Source of the DNA: an uncultured Eubacteriales bacterium
Lineage (GTDB): Bacteria > Bacillota > Clostridia > Lachnospirales > Bianqueaceae
DNA length: 34,868 nucleotides
NCBI GenBank assembly: GCA_900316145.1
Contig: ONBQ01000084.1
Coordinates: forward strand, 1-34,868
Direction: 5' to 3'
Made by a program: the position numbers and the translations under genes. Under the pieces are notes generated by a model. The model ran no database searches, had not been told where the DNA came from, and was given only the letters and a program-made list of their open reading frames with translations. How positions within the stretch are numbered: the stretch's first letter is position 1; each line of letters opens with the position of its first letter. Below are positions 7,683-15,158 of this stretch, in pieces.

Positions 7683-8261
7683 TTGAATCTGGAAGAGCGT
7701 ACATACAGTGTACTGATCATCTCGCAGTCAGAGACCTTCGTACATTCCTTGTCCTCCCTTCTTCTGCCTGCCCGTTTTCATCCGCAGCAGGTCGTGACCA
7801 GCGCCGGCGCCGCCCGTCGCGCTTTTTCCGAACTGGCTTATGACCTGGTCGTGATCAACGCCCGCTTCCCGGATGATCCGATCCTGCATCTGGCGAAGGA
7901 CCTCTCCCTTGCTTCGGGGACAGCCGTCCTGCTTCTGGTTCCCGCGGAATTTCTGCAGGAAACGAAGGCCGAAGTCCAGTCCCATGGCGTTTTCACTCTG
8001 GACAAACCGGTCAGCCGGCATTTGATGGAAGTGGCTCTGTCCTGGCTGATCGCGGCCCACGAGCGGCTGCGCCGGGCAGAGACCCGGTCCCTTTCCCTGG
8101 AGGACCGTATGCAGAAGATCCGCTTGATCAACCGGGCAAAATGGGCCCTGATCGACCGATACGGGTGGACTGAATCGCAAGCCCATCATCATCTGGAGAA
8201 GCTGGCCATGGACAAAGGCCTGACCAAGCGGGAAGCCGCCGAAGCTGTCCTGGAGGAATAA
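7683..8261 (+). CDS. ANTAR-domain response-regulator-like RNA-binding antiterminator
   Basis: This 192-residue protein has a receiver-like N-terminal half and a C-terminal ANTAR domain (about 139-190; INRAKWALIDRYGWTESQAH and AMDKGLTKREAAEAVL). ANTAR proteins bind paired RNA hairpins in leaders and block terminators. The receiver looks non-phosphorylatable: the acceptor Asp is replaced by Asn59 in LVVINARFPDD and the acidic pocket by Ser-Gln, although Lys108 is kept. The start is TTG at 7683, chosen because AAAGGAGG ends about 7 bases upstream; an earlier in-frame TTG at 7653 lacks a site. It is the last gene of the nitrogen operon, so leaders of this operon and of glnN are natural candidate targets (inference). 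Confidence 0.85.
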   Translation: MNLEERTYSVLIISQSETFVHSLSSLLLPARFHPQQVVTSAGAARRAFSELAYDLVVINARFPDDPILHLAKDLSLASGTAVLLLVPAEFLQETKAEVQSHGVFTLDKPVSRHLMEVALSWLIAAHERLRRAETRSLSLEDRMQKIRLINRAKWALIDRYGWTESQAHHHLEKLAMDKGLTKREAAEAVLEE

Positions 8262-8272
8262 GTCCTTTTTTC

Positions 8273-8300
8273 GCTGTCCTACTGGACAGCTTTCTTTTTT
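8273..8300 (+). terminator. Rho-independent terminator of the glutamate synthase operon
   Basis: GCTGTCC (8273-8279) and GGACAGC (8284-8290) form a perfect stem around TACT. TTTCTTTTTT follows directly. Confidence 0.92.
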
Positions 8301-8312
8301 ATATGATATTAT
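8283..8312 (+). promoter_or_regulatory. Possible promoter of the beta-glucosidase gene
   Basis: TGGACA (8283-8288) and TATTAT (8307-8312) are spaced by 18 bases, each one mismatch from consensus. The -35 hexamer overlaps the terminator stem. Several alternative AT-rich -10 boxes lie nearby, so the exact site is uncertain. No clear catabolite-repression palindrome was seen. Confidence 0.4.
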
Positions 8313-8353
8313 TAAAATAGTTTTTAAATCTTGAGAAATGAGGTAATATCCCC

Positions 8354-10576
8354 ATGCAACTGACTCCCTTACAGCAGAAGCGCGTCGATGAGCTTCTGGC
8401 AAAAATGACATTAGAAGAGAAGATCGGTCAGATGAACCAGCTTTCGCCTTCTTTGGTGGGCGGTTTTGACGTATCTTTCGAAGAACTGATCGAAATGGCC
8501 ATGGACGGCAAGATCAGTCAGGAAGAATTGCATCAAAAGTTCGAAAACGCTGAGCGTGATTATCAGGAAGACAATATCCGCGCAGGTCTCATCGGTTGCG
8601 TCATGCTGCAGGATCCCGGAAAATACAACGAACTGCAGAAGATCGCGGTGGAGGAAAGCCGTTTGGGCATTCCTCTGATCATCGGTTTCGACGTTATCCA
8701 CGGATATCGCAGCGTCTATCCCATCGCTCTGGCAGAAGCCGGTGCCTTTGACCCGGATCTGTTCCGGCGTACCGCTCACATGGCAGCCAAGGAATCCCGC
8801 ACGCAGGGTATTTCCTGGCACTTCGCGCCGATGATCGATGTGGGCCGTGACTCTCGCTGGGGCCGCGTGTCGGAAGGTCCGGGCGAAGATCCGTATCTGG
8901 CCAGCCGCTTTGCTGAAGCCAAGATCCATGGTCTTCAGGATGGCGCTTATGAAGACGCCAAAGATGGCACGGAGCGCCGGGAGAACTATGTAGCTGCCTG
9001 CATGAAGCACTATGTCGCTTACGGTGCCGCAGAATCCGGCCGTGACTACAACACCACATCCATGAGCATTTCCCAGCTGCATAACGTGTATCTGCCGCCT
9101 TTTAAAGCCGCGACCGAAGCCGGCGCCGCTAGCGCCATGGCTTCCTTCAATGACCTGAACGGCGTGCCCTGCACGGTCAATGAGTATACCCTGCGCCGGA
9201 CCTTGAAAGAGCGCTATGGCCTGAAAGGTTTCGTGGTCAGCGATGCCAACGCCATCCGTGAGTGCATCGATCACGGCATTGCCGCGGACCGCTATGACGC
9301 CGCCAGACAGGCCGCGAATGCCGGCATGGATATGGATATGGGCACTTCCATTTATATTGAAGAATTGAAGAACGCGGTCGAACGCGGTGATGTTTCCATG
9401 GAAGTCATCGATGAGGCCGCCCGCCGCATTCTTTCCGTCAAAATGTGGCTGGACCTGTTCGACCATCCGTATATCACCGAGGAGGCCATGCACCGCTACG
9501 ACAAGCTGCCGCAGGAGCATGTCGCCCTCACCCTGGAAGCCGCGAAGAAATCCATCGTTTTGCTGAAGAACGATGAGAAGGTCCTTCCCCTGAAGAAGGA
9601 CCAGAAGATCAGCCTGGTCGGTTCCCTGGCGGCCAGCCCGTCCGAGATCATCGGTGCGTGGGCTATGAGCTGGAAGGGCGAAGACTGCGTCAGTATCCTG
9701 GATGGTTTCAAAAACGCCGGCGCTGATGTTAAATACTTTGCCTGTGGTGGTCCGGATCGGGAGATCAACGACGATGAGATCGCGCAAGCCGCGTCCTTCG
9801 GTGATGTGATCGTAGCTGTGGTAGGCGAGACGACCGCCATGAGTGGTGAGGCCGCTTCCCGCGCCGATACCACGCTTCCCGGCAAGCAGCGTGAATTGCT
9901 GGAGAAGCTTCTGGCTACAGGCAAGCCTGTCGTGACGATCCTGATGAACGGCCGCGCCCTCGCGCTTGGCTGGGAGGCCGAGAATCTGCCGACCCTCATC
10001 GAAGGCTGGCAGCTGGGCATCCAGATGGGCAACGCCATAGCGTCCGTCGTTTTCGGTGACTACAACCCGACCGGCAAGCTGGCTGCTTCCTTCCCTTATG
10101 TGACAGGGCAGCTTCCGATCTACTATAACCACACGTCTACAGGACGTCCCGCCGGCAAGTTCAAATTCACCTCCAAGTACATTGACGCCCCGACCGAACC
10201 GGCTTTCCCCTTCGGTTATGGTCTGTCCTACACGACCTATCAGTATTCAGATCTGACGGTTGAAGAGTCCGTGGAGGCCTTCACGGCAAAAGTCAAAGTA
10301 AAAAATGCCGGAAATGTGGCCGGTACCGAGACCGTCCAGCTCTACATGCAGGATGTGACCGCTTCCCTGGTCCGCCCGGTCAAAGAACTCAAGGGCTTCA
10401 CGAAGGTCGCCCTGGCCCCCGGGGAAGAAAAAGAAGTCGCCCTCACGCTCAAGAAGGCCGATATGGGCTTCTACAACAACGACGGTGAGTATGTCCGTGA
10501 GGACGGCAAGTTCCGCCTCTTTATGGGCGGCAGTTCCGCCGAAACGCTGATGCAGGAACTGGACGTCCGATTCTAA
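8354..10576 (+). CDS. bglX: Glycoside hydrolase family 3 beta-glucosidase
   Basis: This 740-residue GH3 enzyme would cleave terminal beta-linked glucose (or related sugars) from oligosaccharides. The N-terminal barrel carries GFDVIHGYRSVYPI, SWHFAPMIDVGRDSRWGR, EGPGEDPYLASR and KHYVAYGAAESGRDYN. The catalytic nucleophile is Asp297 in GFVVSDANAI. The alpha/beta sandwich follows (SIVLLKNDEKVLPL; GETTAMSGEAASRAD), and the C-terminal fibronectin III-like domain (about 640-735) includes VQLYMQDV and FTKVALAPGEE. No signal peptide is present, so it is probably cytoplasmic and acts on imported oligosaccharides. The ATG at 8354 has only a weak GAGGT site. An AAAGGAG site right after the stop leads into gene remnants, suggesting it once headed a longer operon. 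Confidence 0.92.
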   Translation: MQLTPLQQKRVDELLAKMTLEEKIGQMNQLSPSLVGGFDVSFEELIEMAMDGKISQEELHQKFENAERDYQEDNIRAGLIGCVMLQDPGKYNELQKIAVEESRLGIPLIIGFDVIHGYRSVYPIALAEAGAFDPDLFRRTAHMAAKESRTQGISWHFAPMIDVGRDSRWGRVSEGPGEDPYLASRFAEAKIHGLQDGAYEDAKDGTERRENYVAACMKHYVAYGAAESGRDYNTTSMSISQLHNVYLPPFKAATEAGAASAMASFNDLNGVPCTVNEYTLRRTLKERYGLKGFVVSDANAIRECIDHGIAADRYDAARQAANAGMDMDMGTSIYIEELKNAVERGDVSMEVIDEAARRILSVKMWLDLFDHPYITEEAMHRYDKLPQEHVALTLEAAKKSIVLLKNDEKVLPLKKDQKISLVGSLAASPSEIIGAWAMSWKGEDCVSILDGFKNAGADVKYFACGGPDREINDDEIAQAASFGDVIVAVVGETTAMSGEAASRADTTLPGKQRELLEKLLATGKPVVTILMNGRALALGWEAENLPTLIEGWQLGIQMGNAIASVVFGDYNPTGKLAASFPYVTGQLPIYYNHTSTGRPAGKFKFTSKYIDAPTEPAFPFGYGLSYTTYQYSDLTVEESVEAFTAKVKVKNAGNVAGTETVQLYMQDVTASLVRPVKELKGFTKVALAPGEEKEVALTLKKADMGFYNNDGEYVREDGKFRLFMGGSSAETLMQELDVRF

Positions 10577-10594
10577 GTTTAAAAGGAGTTTTAC

Positions 10595-10783
10595 ATGCCT
10601 GACGTTCAGGAAAACCGCATGGGCACGGCCCGCCAGGCCGTTCTGCCGGTCCTGTTCGCGCTGGTCCTTCGTCTTACAGGGAATCTGAATATGATCTGGC
10701 TGGGCTATGTTCTGGCCGAAGCTGTCTGTATTCCCCTGGCTTTGTTCTTTTGGAACCGCGCGTATGCCCGTGTTCCCGGTTAA
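10595..10783 (+). pseudogene. C-terminal remnant of a MATE-type efflux transporter (probable)
   Basis: This 62-residue reading frame is mostly two hydrophobic segments (AVLPVLFALVLRLTG and MIWLGYVLAEAVCIPLALFF). They resemble the last helices of MATE family transporters, which normally have 12 helices in about 450 residues. A good AAAGGAG site precedes the ATG, so a short peptide could still be made. The most likely reading is a large internal deletion that left the original start region joined to the 3' end. An unrelated small membrane protein is the alternative. Confidence 0.45.
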
Positions 10784-10804
10784 TATTATACAGGAGATTT
10801 AGTT

Positions 10805-11065
10805 ATGGCACTGATCCAGCAGCTGGTGGATGAAGGCTGTGAACTGCCGAAGATCTACCTGGCCTGTGGTACGGAAGATTCCCTGATCGGACCGAACCGT
10901 GCCTACCGCGATCTCTTCCGGGAGAAGGGGTATGACCTCACCTATTACGAGGGTCCCGGTACCCACAGCTGGGATTTCTGGGATCAGGAGATCAAGAAGG
11001 TTCTCGACTGGCTGCCCTTAAACGATGTAAACCAGGGCGCTACCAGCGGCAGCGTCGGTGCCTGA
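10805..11065 (+). pseudogene. C-terminal remnant of an alpha/beta-hydrolase esterase
   Basis: The 86 residues match the end of the EstA/S-formylglutathione-hydrolase-like esterase family: LPKIYLACGTEDSLIGPNR, the acid-residue loop, YEGPGTHSWDFWDQEI with the catalytic-type His, and VLDWLPL. The nucleophile Ser elbow (GxSxG) and oxyanion region of a normal 250-residue enzyme are missing, so it cannot be active alone. An AGGAG site lies 9 bases before the ATG. Like the remnant before it, it looks like a gene that lost its 5' part. A strong terminator follows. Confidence 0.65.
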
Positions 11066-11076
11066 TCTGTTCAAAG

Positions 11077-11119
11077 AAAAAACGCAGGACCTGATGAACT
11101 TCAGGGTCCTGCGTTTTTT
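11077..11119. terminator. Strong bidirectional terminator
   Basis: AAAAAACGCAGGACC (11077-11091) is the perfect reverse complement of GGTCCTGCGTTTTTT (11105-11119). The stem ends in T6 on the plus strand and its equivalent on the minus strand. Confidence 0.92.
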
Positions 11120-11123
11120 GTTA

Positions 11124-11324
11124 TTAGATAGTCCATTCATCTTTCCAGCGAATGACGGGTTTGTCACCCTTCCATTCAACAGGAAGCCACACATAGCGGG
11201 AAGCCGCTGTATTTTTGCGGTGTCTCTGTTCTATGCCAGGCAGTGGGGCTGCTTGTCTCGGGCTCTCATCCGGCTGATAATCTTTAAAATGCCGCTCCAT
11301 GCCGGAGATGATCTGTTTTGCCAT
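11124..11324 (-). pseudogene. Remnant of a glycoside hydrolase, GH43-like C-terminal end
   Basis: The last 25 residues of this short frame (RYVWLPVEWKGDKPVIRW, then KDEWTI and stop) resemble the closing strand of GH43-type beta-xylosidase/arabinofuranosidase proteins. The upstream part (MAKQIISGMERHFKDYQPDE) has no visible family features and no catalytic domain is present. It ends right beside the bidirectional terminator, as an intact gene's 3' end would. The family name is a tentative match from memory. Confidence 0.4.
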
Positions 11325-11364
11325 TGGCTTGACGTACCATTGCGGCGTCCAGCGGTCCGCGCAT

Positions 11365-11496
11365 GGAAAAAGCCGCAGACAGGCTGCGGCAAGGAGTGGT
11401 TTCGATCGATTCTGTGGCTGCGGAACCAGCAGCTTCTATCGGACGTTTATCAAGTATTATGGGGTTACGCCGGCCCAATACCGAAAAATACGATGA
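11365..11496 (+). pseudogene. Remnant of an AraC-family regulator (C-terminal helix-turn-helix)
   Basis: The frame encodes GCGTSSFYRTFIKYYGVTPA followed by QYRK and a stop. This matches the second helix-turn-helix and closing motif of AraC/XylS proteins (consensus FSSSSYFSRVFKKYYGVTP). The sensing domain and first helix-turn-helix are absent, and nearby sequence on the other strand belongs to the sugar hydrolase remnant. Together they suggest a lost carbohydrate-use locus. Confidence 0.55.
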
Positions 11497-11529
11497 TCTC
11501 ACAGCGACAGGATAGCCCGTATTTTTTTA

Positions 11530-11558
11530 TTGCCTCCCGGCGTGATCCATGGTACCAT
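11530..11558 (+). promoter_or_regulatory. Possible promoter of the ParB-HAD operon
   Basis: TTGCCT (11530-11535) and TACCAT (11553-11558) are 17 bases apart, each four of six matches to consensus. It is the best candidate in the 105 bases before the first gene, but it is weak. Confidence 0.3.
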
Positions 11559-11601
11559 AAAACCGGGTACAAAACAACGATCAAAAGCGAAGGATGTCAC
11601 T

Positions 11602-12006
11602 ATGAATTATAAGTACCTGCGGATACAAGGCCAGGAACTGGCCGCCAATACCATGTACGCAAAAGGCGTCTTCAGTATATGCTGGCAGCTGGTCCAGAAT
11701 GACACGATGGAGGAAGAGGATGCCGGCCTTTTTATCGAGATCGATGACTGGTTCCGGACACACCTGCCGTTTCCTCCACAATGTAAGAATCAGGAAAAAG
11801 TCGTCTGCTTTTTCAAAACAGAAAACTCTGAAGAGATGTTGAAAATGATCCGTCCGGCACTCTGGCTGTTGGAAAAGTATGATCATCCCTATTTTCTGGT
11901 CTATACCAACACGCCCGGTGAGATCGTCTATGAAGACCAGTATCAGGTGGCGGTCAGGGTCCCCGGTACTCTTACGATCGAAGAAATTCAGAAAAGCTGG
12001 AGCTGA
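11602..12006 (+). CDS. Conserved-looking hypothetical protein, first gene of the ParB-HAD operon
   Basis: I do not recognise a named family. The 134-residue protein is soluble and acidic, with no signal peptide or membrane segment. Notable stretches are IEIDDWFRTHLPFPPQCKNQ, KVVCFFKTENSEEMLKMIRP and HPYFLVYTNTPGEIVYEDQ, well-formed enough to look like a real folded domain. Similar hypothetical proteins occur in Clostridia, as far as I recall. The ATG at 11602 is chosen because GAAGGA lies about 8 bases upstream; an in-frame start at 11530 would fall inside the presumed promoter. The gap to the next gene is two bases, so the three genes probably act together. Confidence 0.75.
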   Translation: MNYKYLRIQGQELAANTMYAKGVFSICWQLVQNDTMEEEDAGLFIEIDDWFRTHLPFPPQCKNQEKVVCFFKTENSEEMLKMIRPALWLLEKYDHPYFLVYTNTPGEIVYEDQYQVAVRVPGTLTIEEIQKSWS

Positions 12007-12008
12007 AC

Positions 12009-12923
12009 ATGGCAATAAGCAAAAACATTTATGATCCACTGGAAGGAACAGATATCCGAAGCTTCGTTAAGGAAGATCTGCAAAAACAACAGGGTGTCTT
12101 CATCCCCATTCACGCAGGTTTTTGGGAGCGTATGTTCATCAAAAAGGTCCCTTGTTCCGAGATCCACGCCAATAAGGATGATCTGTTCACCTCGGACAAG
12201 GTCGGCCCCAGTTACCGCATCATCACGAAATACCAGCAGAAATACATGGACGCCCTGAGCCGCAGACAGAATCCTTTCGCGAATTCGGATCCCATTCTGG
12301 TCGAAAAACTTCAACCAAAAGGCTATCGGCTGCTCAACGGCCATCACCGCTGGGCGGCGGCCATGCGTGTCGGCATCAAAAAGATACCGGTCAAGGTCAT
12401 CAATGTGGCCACTGAATCCGACATCCGTAAGATCCTGGAGAATTCGACACATGATAAGCGGGCCGCCCTGGACCTGGAAGAAGTGGTTTTCCGTCCGGGT
12501 AATGACCCGGCGCTGGAAAAGGCGCTTGGGTTTCCGAAGAACCTGCGCTATAAGCAGCGCATCCGTCTTGGCATCCCTGCCCTTTTCTATGAACTGTCCA
12601 AGCATGGATATGACATCTGGGTCTACGCCGCGGAATATTATTCTATCGACGATATCCGTGATTTTTTCCGTGCTTATTCCGTCCATGTAGACGGTATCAT
12701 CACCGGTATCTCCAAAAAGATGGAGAATCATGCCGAATCGGATGTAGATCTGGAAAAAATGATTTGGAACAAGTACGACGCGACGCTGCATATCGACCAG
12801 AAAATGGTCTTGCTGACCCGCAAAAACGGGGGCGGCTTTGAGGAATACGAGCTGGATGCCACGCCACAGGATTGGTCCAAAAACGTGATCACGGTTCTGG
12901 AGGAGATCGAAAACCATGGATAA
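12009..12923 (+). CDS. ParB/sulfiredoxin-like domain fused to a degenerate HAD domain
   Basis: This 304-residue protein has two parts. Residues about 30-135 form a ParB/Srx-type nucleotide-binding domain with DPILVEKLQPKGYRLLNGHH and the signature NGHHR at 110-114, then IKKIPVKVI. Residues about 150-300 align with the HAD protein encoded next. The HAD catalytic residues are lost: motif I DxD is Asp155-x-Glu157 (ALDLEEVVF), the motif II Thr is Ala207 (WVYAAEY), and the motif IV acidic pair is Asp263-Gln264 (HIDQKM). The HAD half is therefore probably a binding or regulatory module. The gene starts two bases after its upstream neighbour and overlaps the next by eight. Function is unknown; a complex with the active paralogue is the simplest idea. 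Confidence 0.8.
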   Translation: MAISKNIYDPLEGTDIRSFVKEDLQKQQGVFIPIHAGFWERMFIKKVPCSEIHANKDDLFTSDKVGPSYRIITKYQQKYMDALSRRQNPFANSDPILVEKLQPKGYRLLNGHHRWAAAMRVGIKKIPVKVINVATESDIRKILENSTHDKRAALDLEEVVFRPGNDPALEKALGFPKNLRYKQRIRLGIPALFYELSKHGYDIWVYAAEYYSIDDIRDFFRAYSVHVDGIITGISKKMENHAESDVDLEKMIWNKYDATLHIDQKMVLLTRKNGGGFEEYELDATPQDWSKNVITVLEEIENHG

Positions 12924-13455
12924 GGCAAACGAAATAGAAAGGATGCGGGTCTCGTTCGACTTGGACGAGGTGCTCTTCGTCAATCCCGCGACACATAAAA
13001 CAGAACCCTCGCTGCCGTTTCCCCTCAATAAGATCTTCCGGGAGCGGCTGCGCCTGGGAACGCCGGAACTGATCCACAAACTGCAAAGCCTCGGCTACGA
13101 TGTCTGGGTCTATACCTCCTCCTTCCGCTCCGAATCTTACATCCGGTGGCTGTTCCGCCTCTATGGCGTCAGGTTTGATGGCATCATCAACGGAAACCGT
13201 CACCGTAATGAGGTGCAGCGCTTCTCCAGCGCGGTCTTGCCACAGAAAGTCCCAAGTCGTTACCAGATCTCCCTCCATGTGGATGATGAATCCGTCATAT
13301 GTTCCTATGGCAAGGAGTATGGTTTTGAAGCGTATCAGCTGGACGAGGAGGACGAAGCCTGGAAAGAAAAAGTAATAGCCCGGGCAGAAGAAGTCCGCAA
13401 CAAAATCGCGCACAGAAAAAAAGCAAAGGAAGATGCACAAAAAAAACGCCTCTGA
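12916..13455 (+). CDS. HAD-superfamily phosphatase-like protein
   Basis: This 179-residue soluble protein keeps HAD active-site features: nucleophile Asp15 and acid/base Asp17 in VSFDLDEVLF, Thr67 in DVWVYTSSF, and Asp123-Asp124 in LHVDDES. There is no large cap domain. Residues 12-95 align well with the C-terminal half of the preceding ParB-HAD protein, e.g. RLRLGTPELIHKLQSLGYDVWVY against RIRLGIPALFYELSKHGYDIWVY, so the two arose by duplication. The start lies eight bases inside the previous gene, with GGAGATCG upstream. A lysine-rich helix ends the protein, and its stop codon lies in the terminator stem. The substrate is unknown. Confidence 0.8.
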   Translation: MDKANEIERMRVSFDLDEVLFVNPATHKTEPSLPFPLNKIFRERLRLGTPELIHKLQSLGYDVWVYTSSFRSESYIRWLFRLYGVRFDGIINGNRHRNEVQRFSSAVLPQKVPSRYQISLHVDDESVICSYGKEYGFEAYQLDEEDEAWKEKVIARAEEVRNKIAHRKKAKEDAQKKRL

Positions 13456-13478
13456 ACCTTTCGGTTCGAGGCGTTTTC
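13441..13478. terminator. Bidirectional terminator between the HAD gene and hsp20
   Basis: AAAACGCCTC (13443-13452) pairs with GAGGCGTTTT (13468-13477), and inside it GAACC pairs with GGTTC around TTTC. A-tract and T-tract flank the stem, so it serves both converging genes. The stop codon of the HAD gene lies within the stem. Confidence 0.9.
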
Positions 13479-13499
13479 ATCATTCTGATCTATGATCTC

Positions 13500-13961
13500 T
13501 TATCCTTCGATCAGGATCGTTTTCTTCTCCGGCAGCTTCGGCGTTTCCTTCTTAGGCACCGTCAGGCTCAGGACACCATGTTCAAACTTCGCCTTGATGT
13601 CCTCTTCCGTCAGTTCATCGCCTACGTAGAAGCTTCTCTCCATGGAGCCCATGTAACGCTCCTTGCGGATGACCTTGCCCTTCTTGGACTTGTCGTCCTC
13701 GTCCAGGCCTTTGGCGGCACTGACAGTCAGATAGCCATTATTCAGCTCCAGCTTGATCTCTTCCTTCTTGAAGCCCGGCAGGTCAATGTCGACTTCATAG
13801 TGGTCGTCCATTTCATGGACATCCGTCTTCATCAGCCGGTTGGCGTGATGACCATACAACCTTTTCTGCGTGCGGTTGAAGTCCCTGTCCATTTCACGGA
13901 AATCCGGGAAATCGAACCAATCATCAAATAAGCTTTCTCCAAACAGATCATGCATCAACAT
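13500..13961 (-). CDS. Hsp20/alpha-crystallin small heat shock protein
   Basis: This 153-residue holdase chaperone would bind unfolding proteins in the cytoplasm. The alpha-crystallin domain runs from about residue 43 to 140, with the typical YEVDIDLPGFKKEEIKLEL, NNGYLTVSA, ERYMGSMERSFYVGD, FEHGVLSLTVPK and a C-terminal TILIEG tail carrying the I-x-I assembly motif. The ATG at 13961 follows AAGGAGG by about 10 bases. A CIRCE operator overlaps its promoter, so HrcA control is expected. The 5' untranslated region is long, about 115 bases, and contains a small CTCAAA/TTTGAG stem next to the ribosome binding site, which might matter for heat response (speculative). Confidence 0.93.
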   Translation of the reverse strand: MLMHDLFGESLFDDWFDFPDFREMDRDFNRTQKRLYGHHANRLMKTDVHEMDDHYEVDIDLPGFKKEEIKLELNNGYLTVSAAKGLDEDDKSKKGKVIRKERYMGSMERSFYVGDELTEEDIKAKFEHGVLSLTVPKKETPKLPEKKTILIEG

Positions 13962-14083
13962 AAATCAATTCCTCCTTACTCAAACTCTTGTTTGATCATT
14001 GTTTTGAGCATCGGGAAGGAGTGATTGGATCATCGGAACTTTGTAGTCCTTGTGGTCTTCTCTGTTCCTCATGTTCTGAACAT

Positions 14084-14112
14084 AGTATAACACGATTGTT
14101 AGCACTCGTCAA
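14084..14112 (-). promoter_or_regulatory. hsp20 promoter
   Basis: TTGACG (14107-14112) and TATACT (14084-14089) on the minus strand are spaced by 17 bases. The -35 hexamer lies in the middle of the CIRCE element, so HrcA binding would block RNA polymerase. Confidence 0.85.
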
Positions 14113-14125
14113 GAGTGAGTGCTAA
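14099..14125. promoter_or_regulatory. CIRCE operator (HrcA binding site)
   Basis: TTAGCACTC (14099-14107), nine bases, then GAGTGCTAA (14117-14125). This is the exact CIRCE consensus. Confidence 0.97.
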
Positions 14126-14168
14126 CAATTTTTGTAAACTTTTTGTGAACATCAGGATCATTTGCCCA

Positions 14169-15158
14169 TCATAGCAATGCTTTCAGCACCTCTCCGCTAT
14201 CCCCGCCCAGGCAGATCGAACGCTCCTTGATCGGTTCCGGCGTGATGGCCGCGTCATAGTTCAGACAGGCATAGACCGCATCCGGGTTTTCCGCTGTCAG
14301 TGCCCAGAAGGGATACTTGATGATCATCGGCGTGTTGGCGCCGACGCCAAGCTCCAGGTACAGGACCTTTTTCCCTTCGCATTCCTCAAGGAAAGCGGCA
14401 TACCGGTCCGCGGCGGCGTGCCAGCCGGCATCCTCCACAAAGGTCTCGTCCGCCCGCAGATTCATGGCTGCCGGAGCACCATCGTCCGGACAGACAGGGA
14501 TCAGTTCGTGGGGCAGACGCGTCGAGAGCAGCCGGTCCTTCGGCACCTGGAACCTGCAGTTTTCATCCGGGATGAAGCGCTGCGCGGCCATAGCTTTCTT
14601 GACCCACTCTTCATTATCATAGGTCTTCTTGATCTTGCCACCGGCATGCTGGAACAGACCATAGTCCCCCTGGGTGTAGAACAGCTGCTCCTTATCAAAG
14701 CCCGCCTGCTGAAACTGGTGATCCACATTGGTCGTGATCACGAAATAGTTCTTATCCCTGACCAATGCCAGAAGATCTTTATACACCGGCTTCGGCGCTG
14801 GCAAATACCGGTTGATATAGATGTTCCGGGCCCAGAAAGCCCAGCGCGTCTCGTCATCCGGGAAGGGATAGAACCCGCCGGAATACATGTCTGTGAAGCC
14901 AAATCTCTCCTTGAAATCGAAGAACCACTGGTCAAACCGCTTCCCGCTGTAGATGAAGCCTGCCGCGGTGGAAAGCCCGGCGCCGGCGCCGATCACGATC
15001 GCATCGGCCGTTTCTATCTCTTCCTTCAACCTGCGGATACTATCCTCCCGGCTGCCCGCAGGACCATAAAAATCACCCTGCAGCGTGCGTACGAAGTAGA
15101 TCCCTTTCCGCAGGACCTGCTCATAATCCGGCTTCTTTTTATCTGAAAATATGTTCAT
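14169..15158 (-). CDS. SirTM-type (class M) sirtuin, probable protein ADP-ribosyltransferase
   Basis: This 329-residue Sir2-fold protein has the NAD-binding segment AIVIGAGAGLSTAAGFIYSG from about residue 53 and TTNVD with Asn144 and Asp146. The sirtuin catalytic His is replaced by Gln163 in FYTQGDYG. From the SirTM literature as I recall it, this His-to-Gln change marks macrodomain-linked sirtuins that ADP-ribosylate proteins rather than deacylate them. The ATG at 15158 is preferred over 15188 because ACAGGAG lies 6-7 bases upstream. The gene overlaps the 3' end of the macrodomain gene by 20 bases, so translation is coupled. No lipoyl carrier (GcvH-L) or LplA gene is nearby, leaving the target unknown. 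Reduced coupling to hsp20 downstream is possible through read-through. Confidence 0.87.
   Translation of the reverse strand: MNIFSDKKKPDYEQVLRKGIYFVRTLQGDFYGPAGSREDSIRRLKEEIETADAIVIGAGAGLSTAAGFIYSGKRFDQWFFDFKERFGFTDMYSGGFYPFPDDETRWAFWARNIYINRYLPAPKPVYKDLLALVRDKNYFVITTNVDHQFQQAGFDKEQLFYTQGDYGLFQHAGGKIKKTYDNEEWVKKAMAAQRFIPDENCRFQVPKDRLLSTRLPHELIPVCPDDGAPAAMNLRADETFVEDAGWHAAADRYAAFLEECEGKKVLYLELGVGANTPMIIKYPFWALTAENPDAVYACLNYDAAITPEPIKERSICLGGDSGEVLKALL

Noticed and set aside
8411-10132. 573-residue minus-strand frame opposite bglX
   Set aside because: Shadow frame caused by codon bias in the GH3 gene; no recognisable protein.
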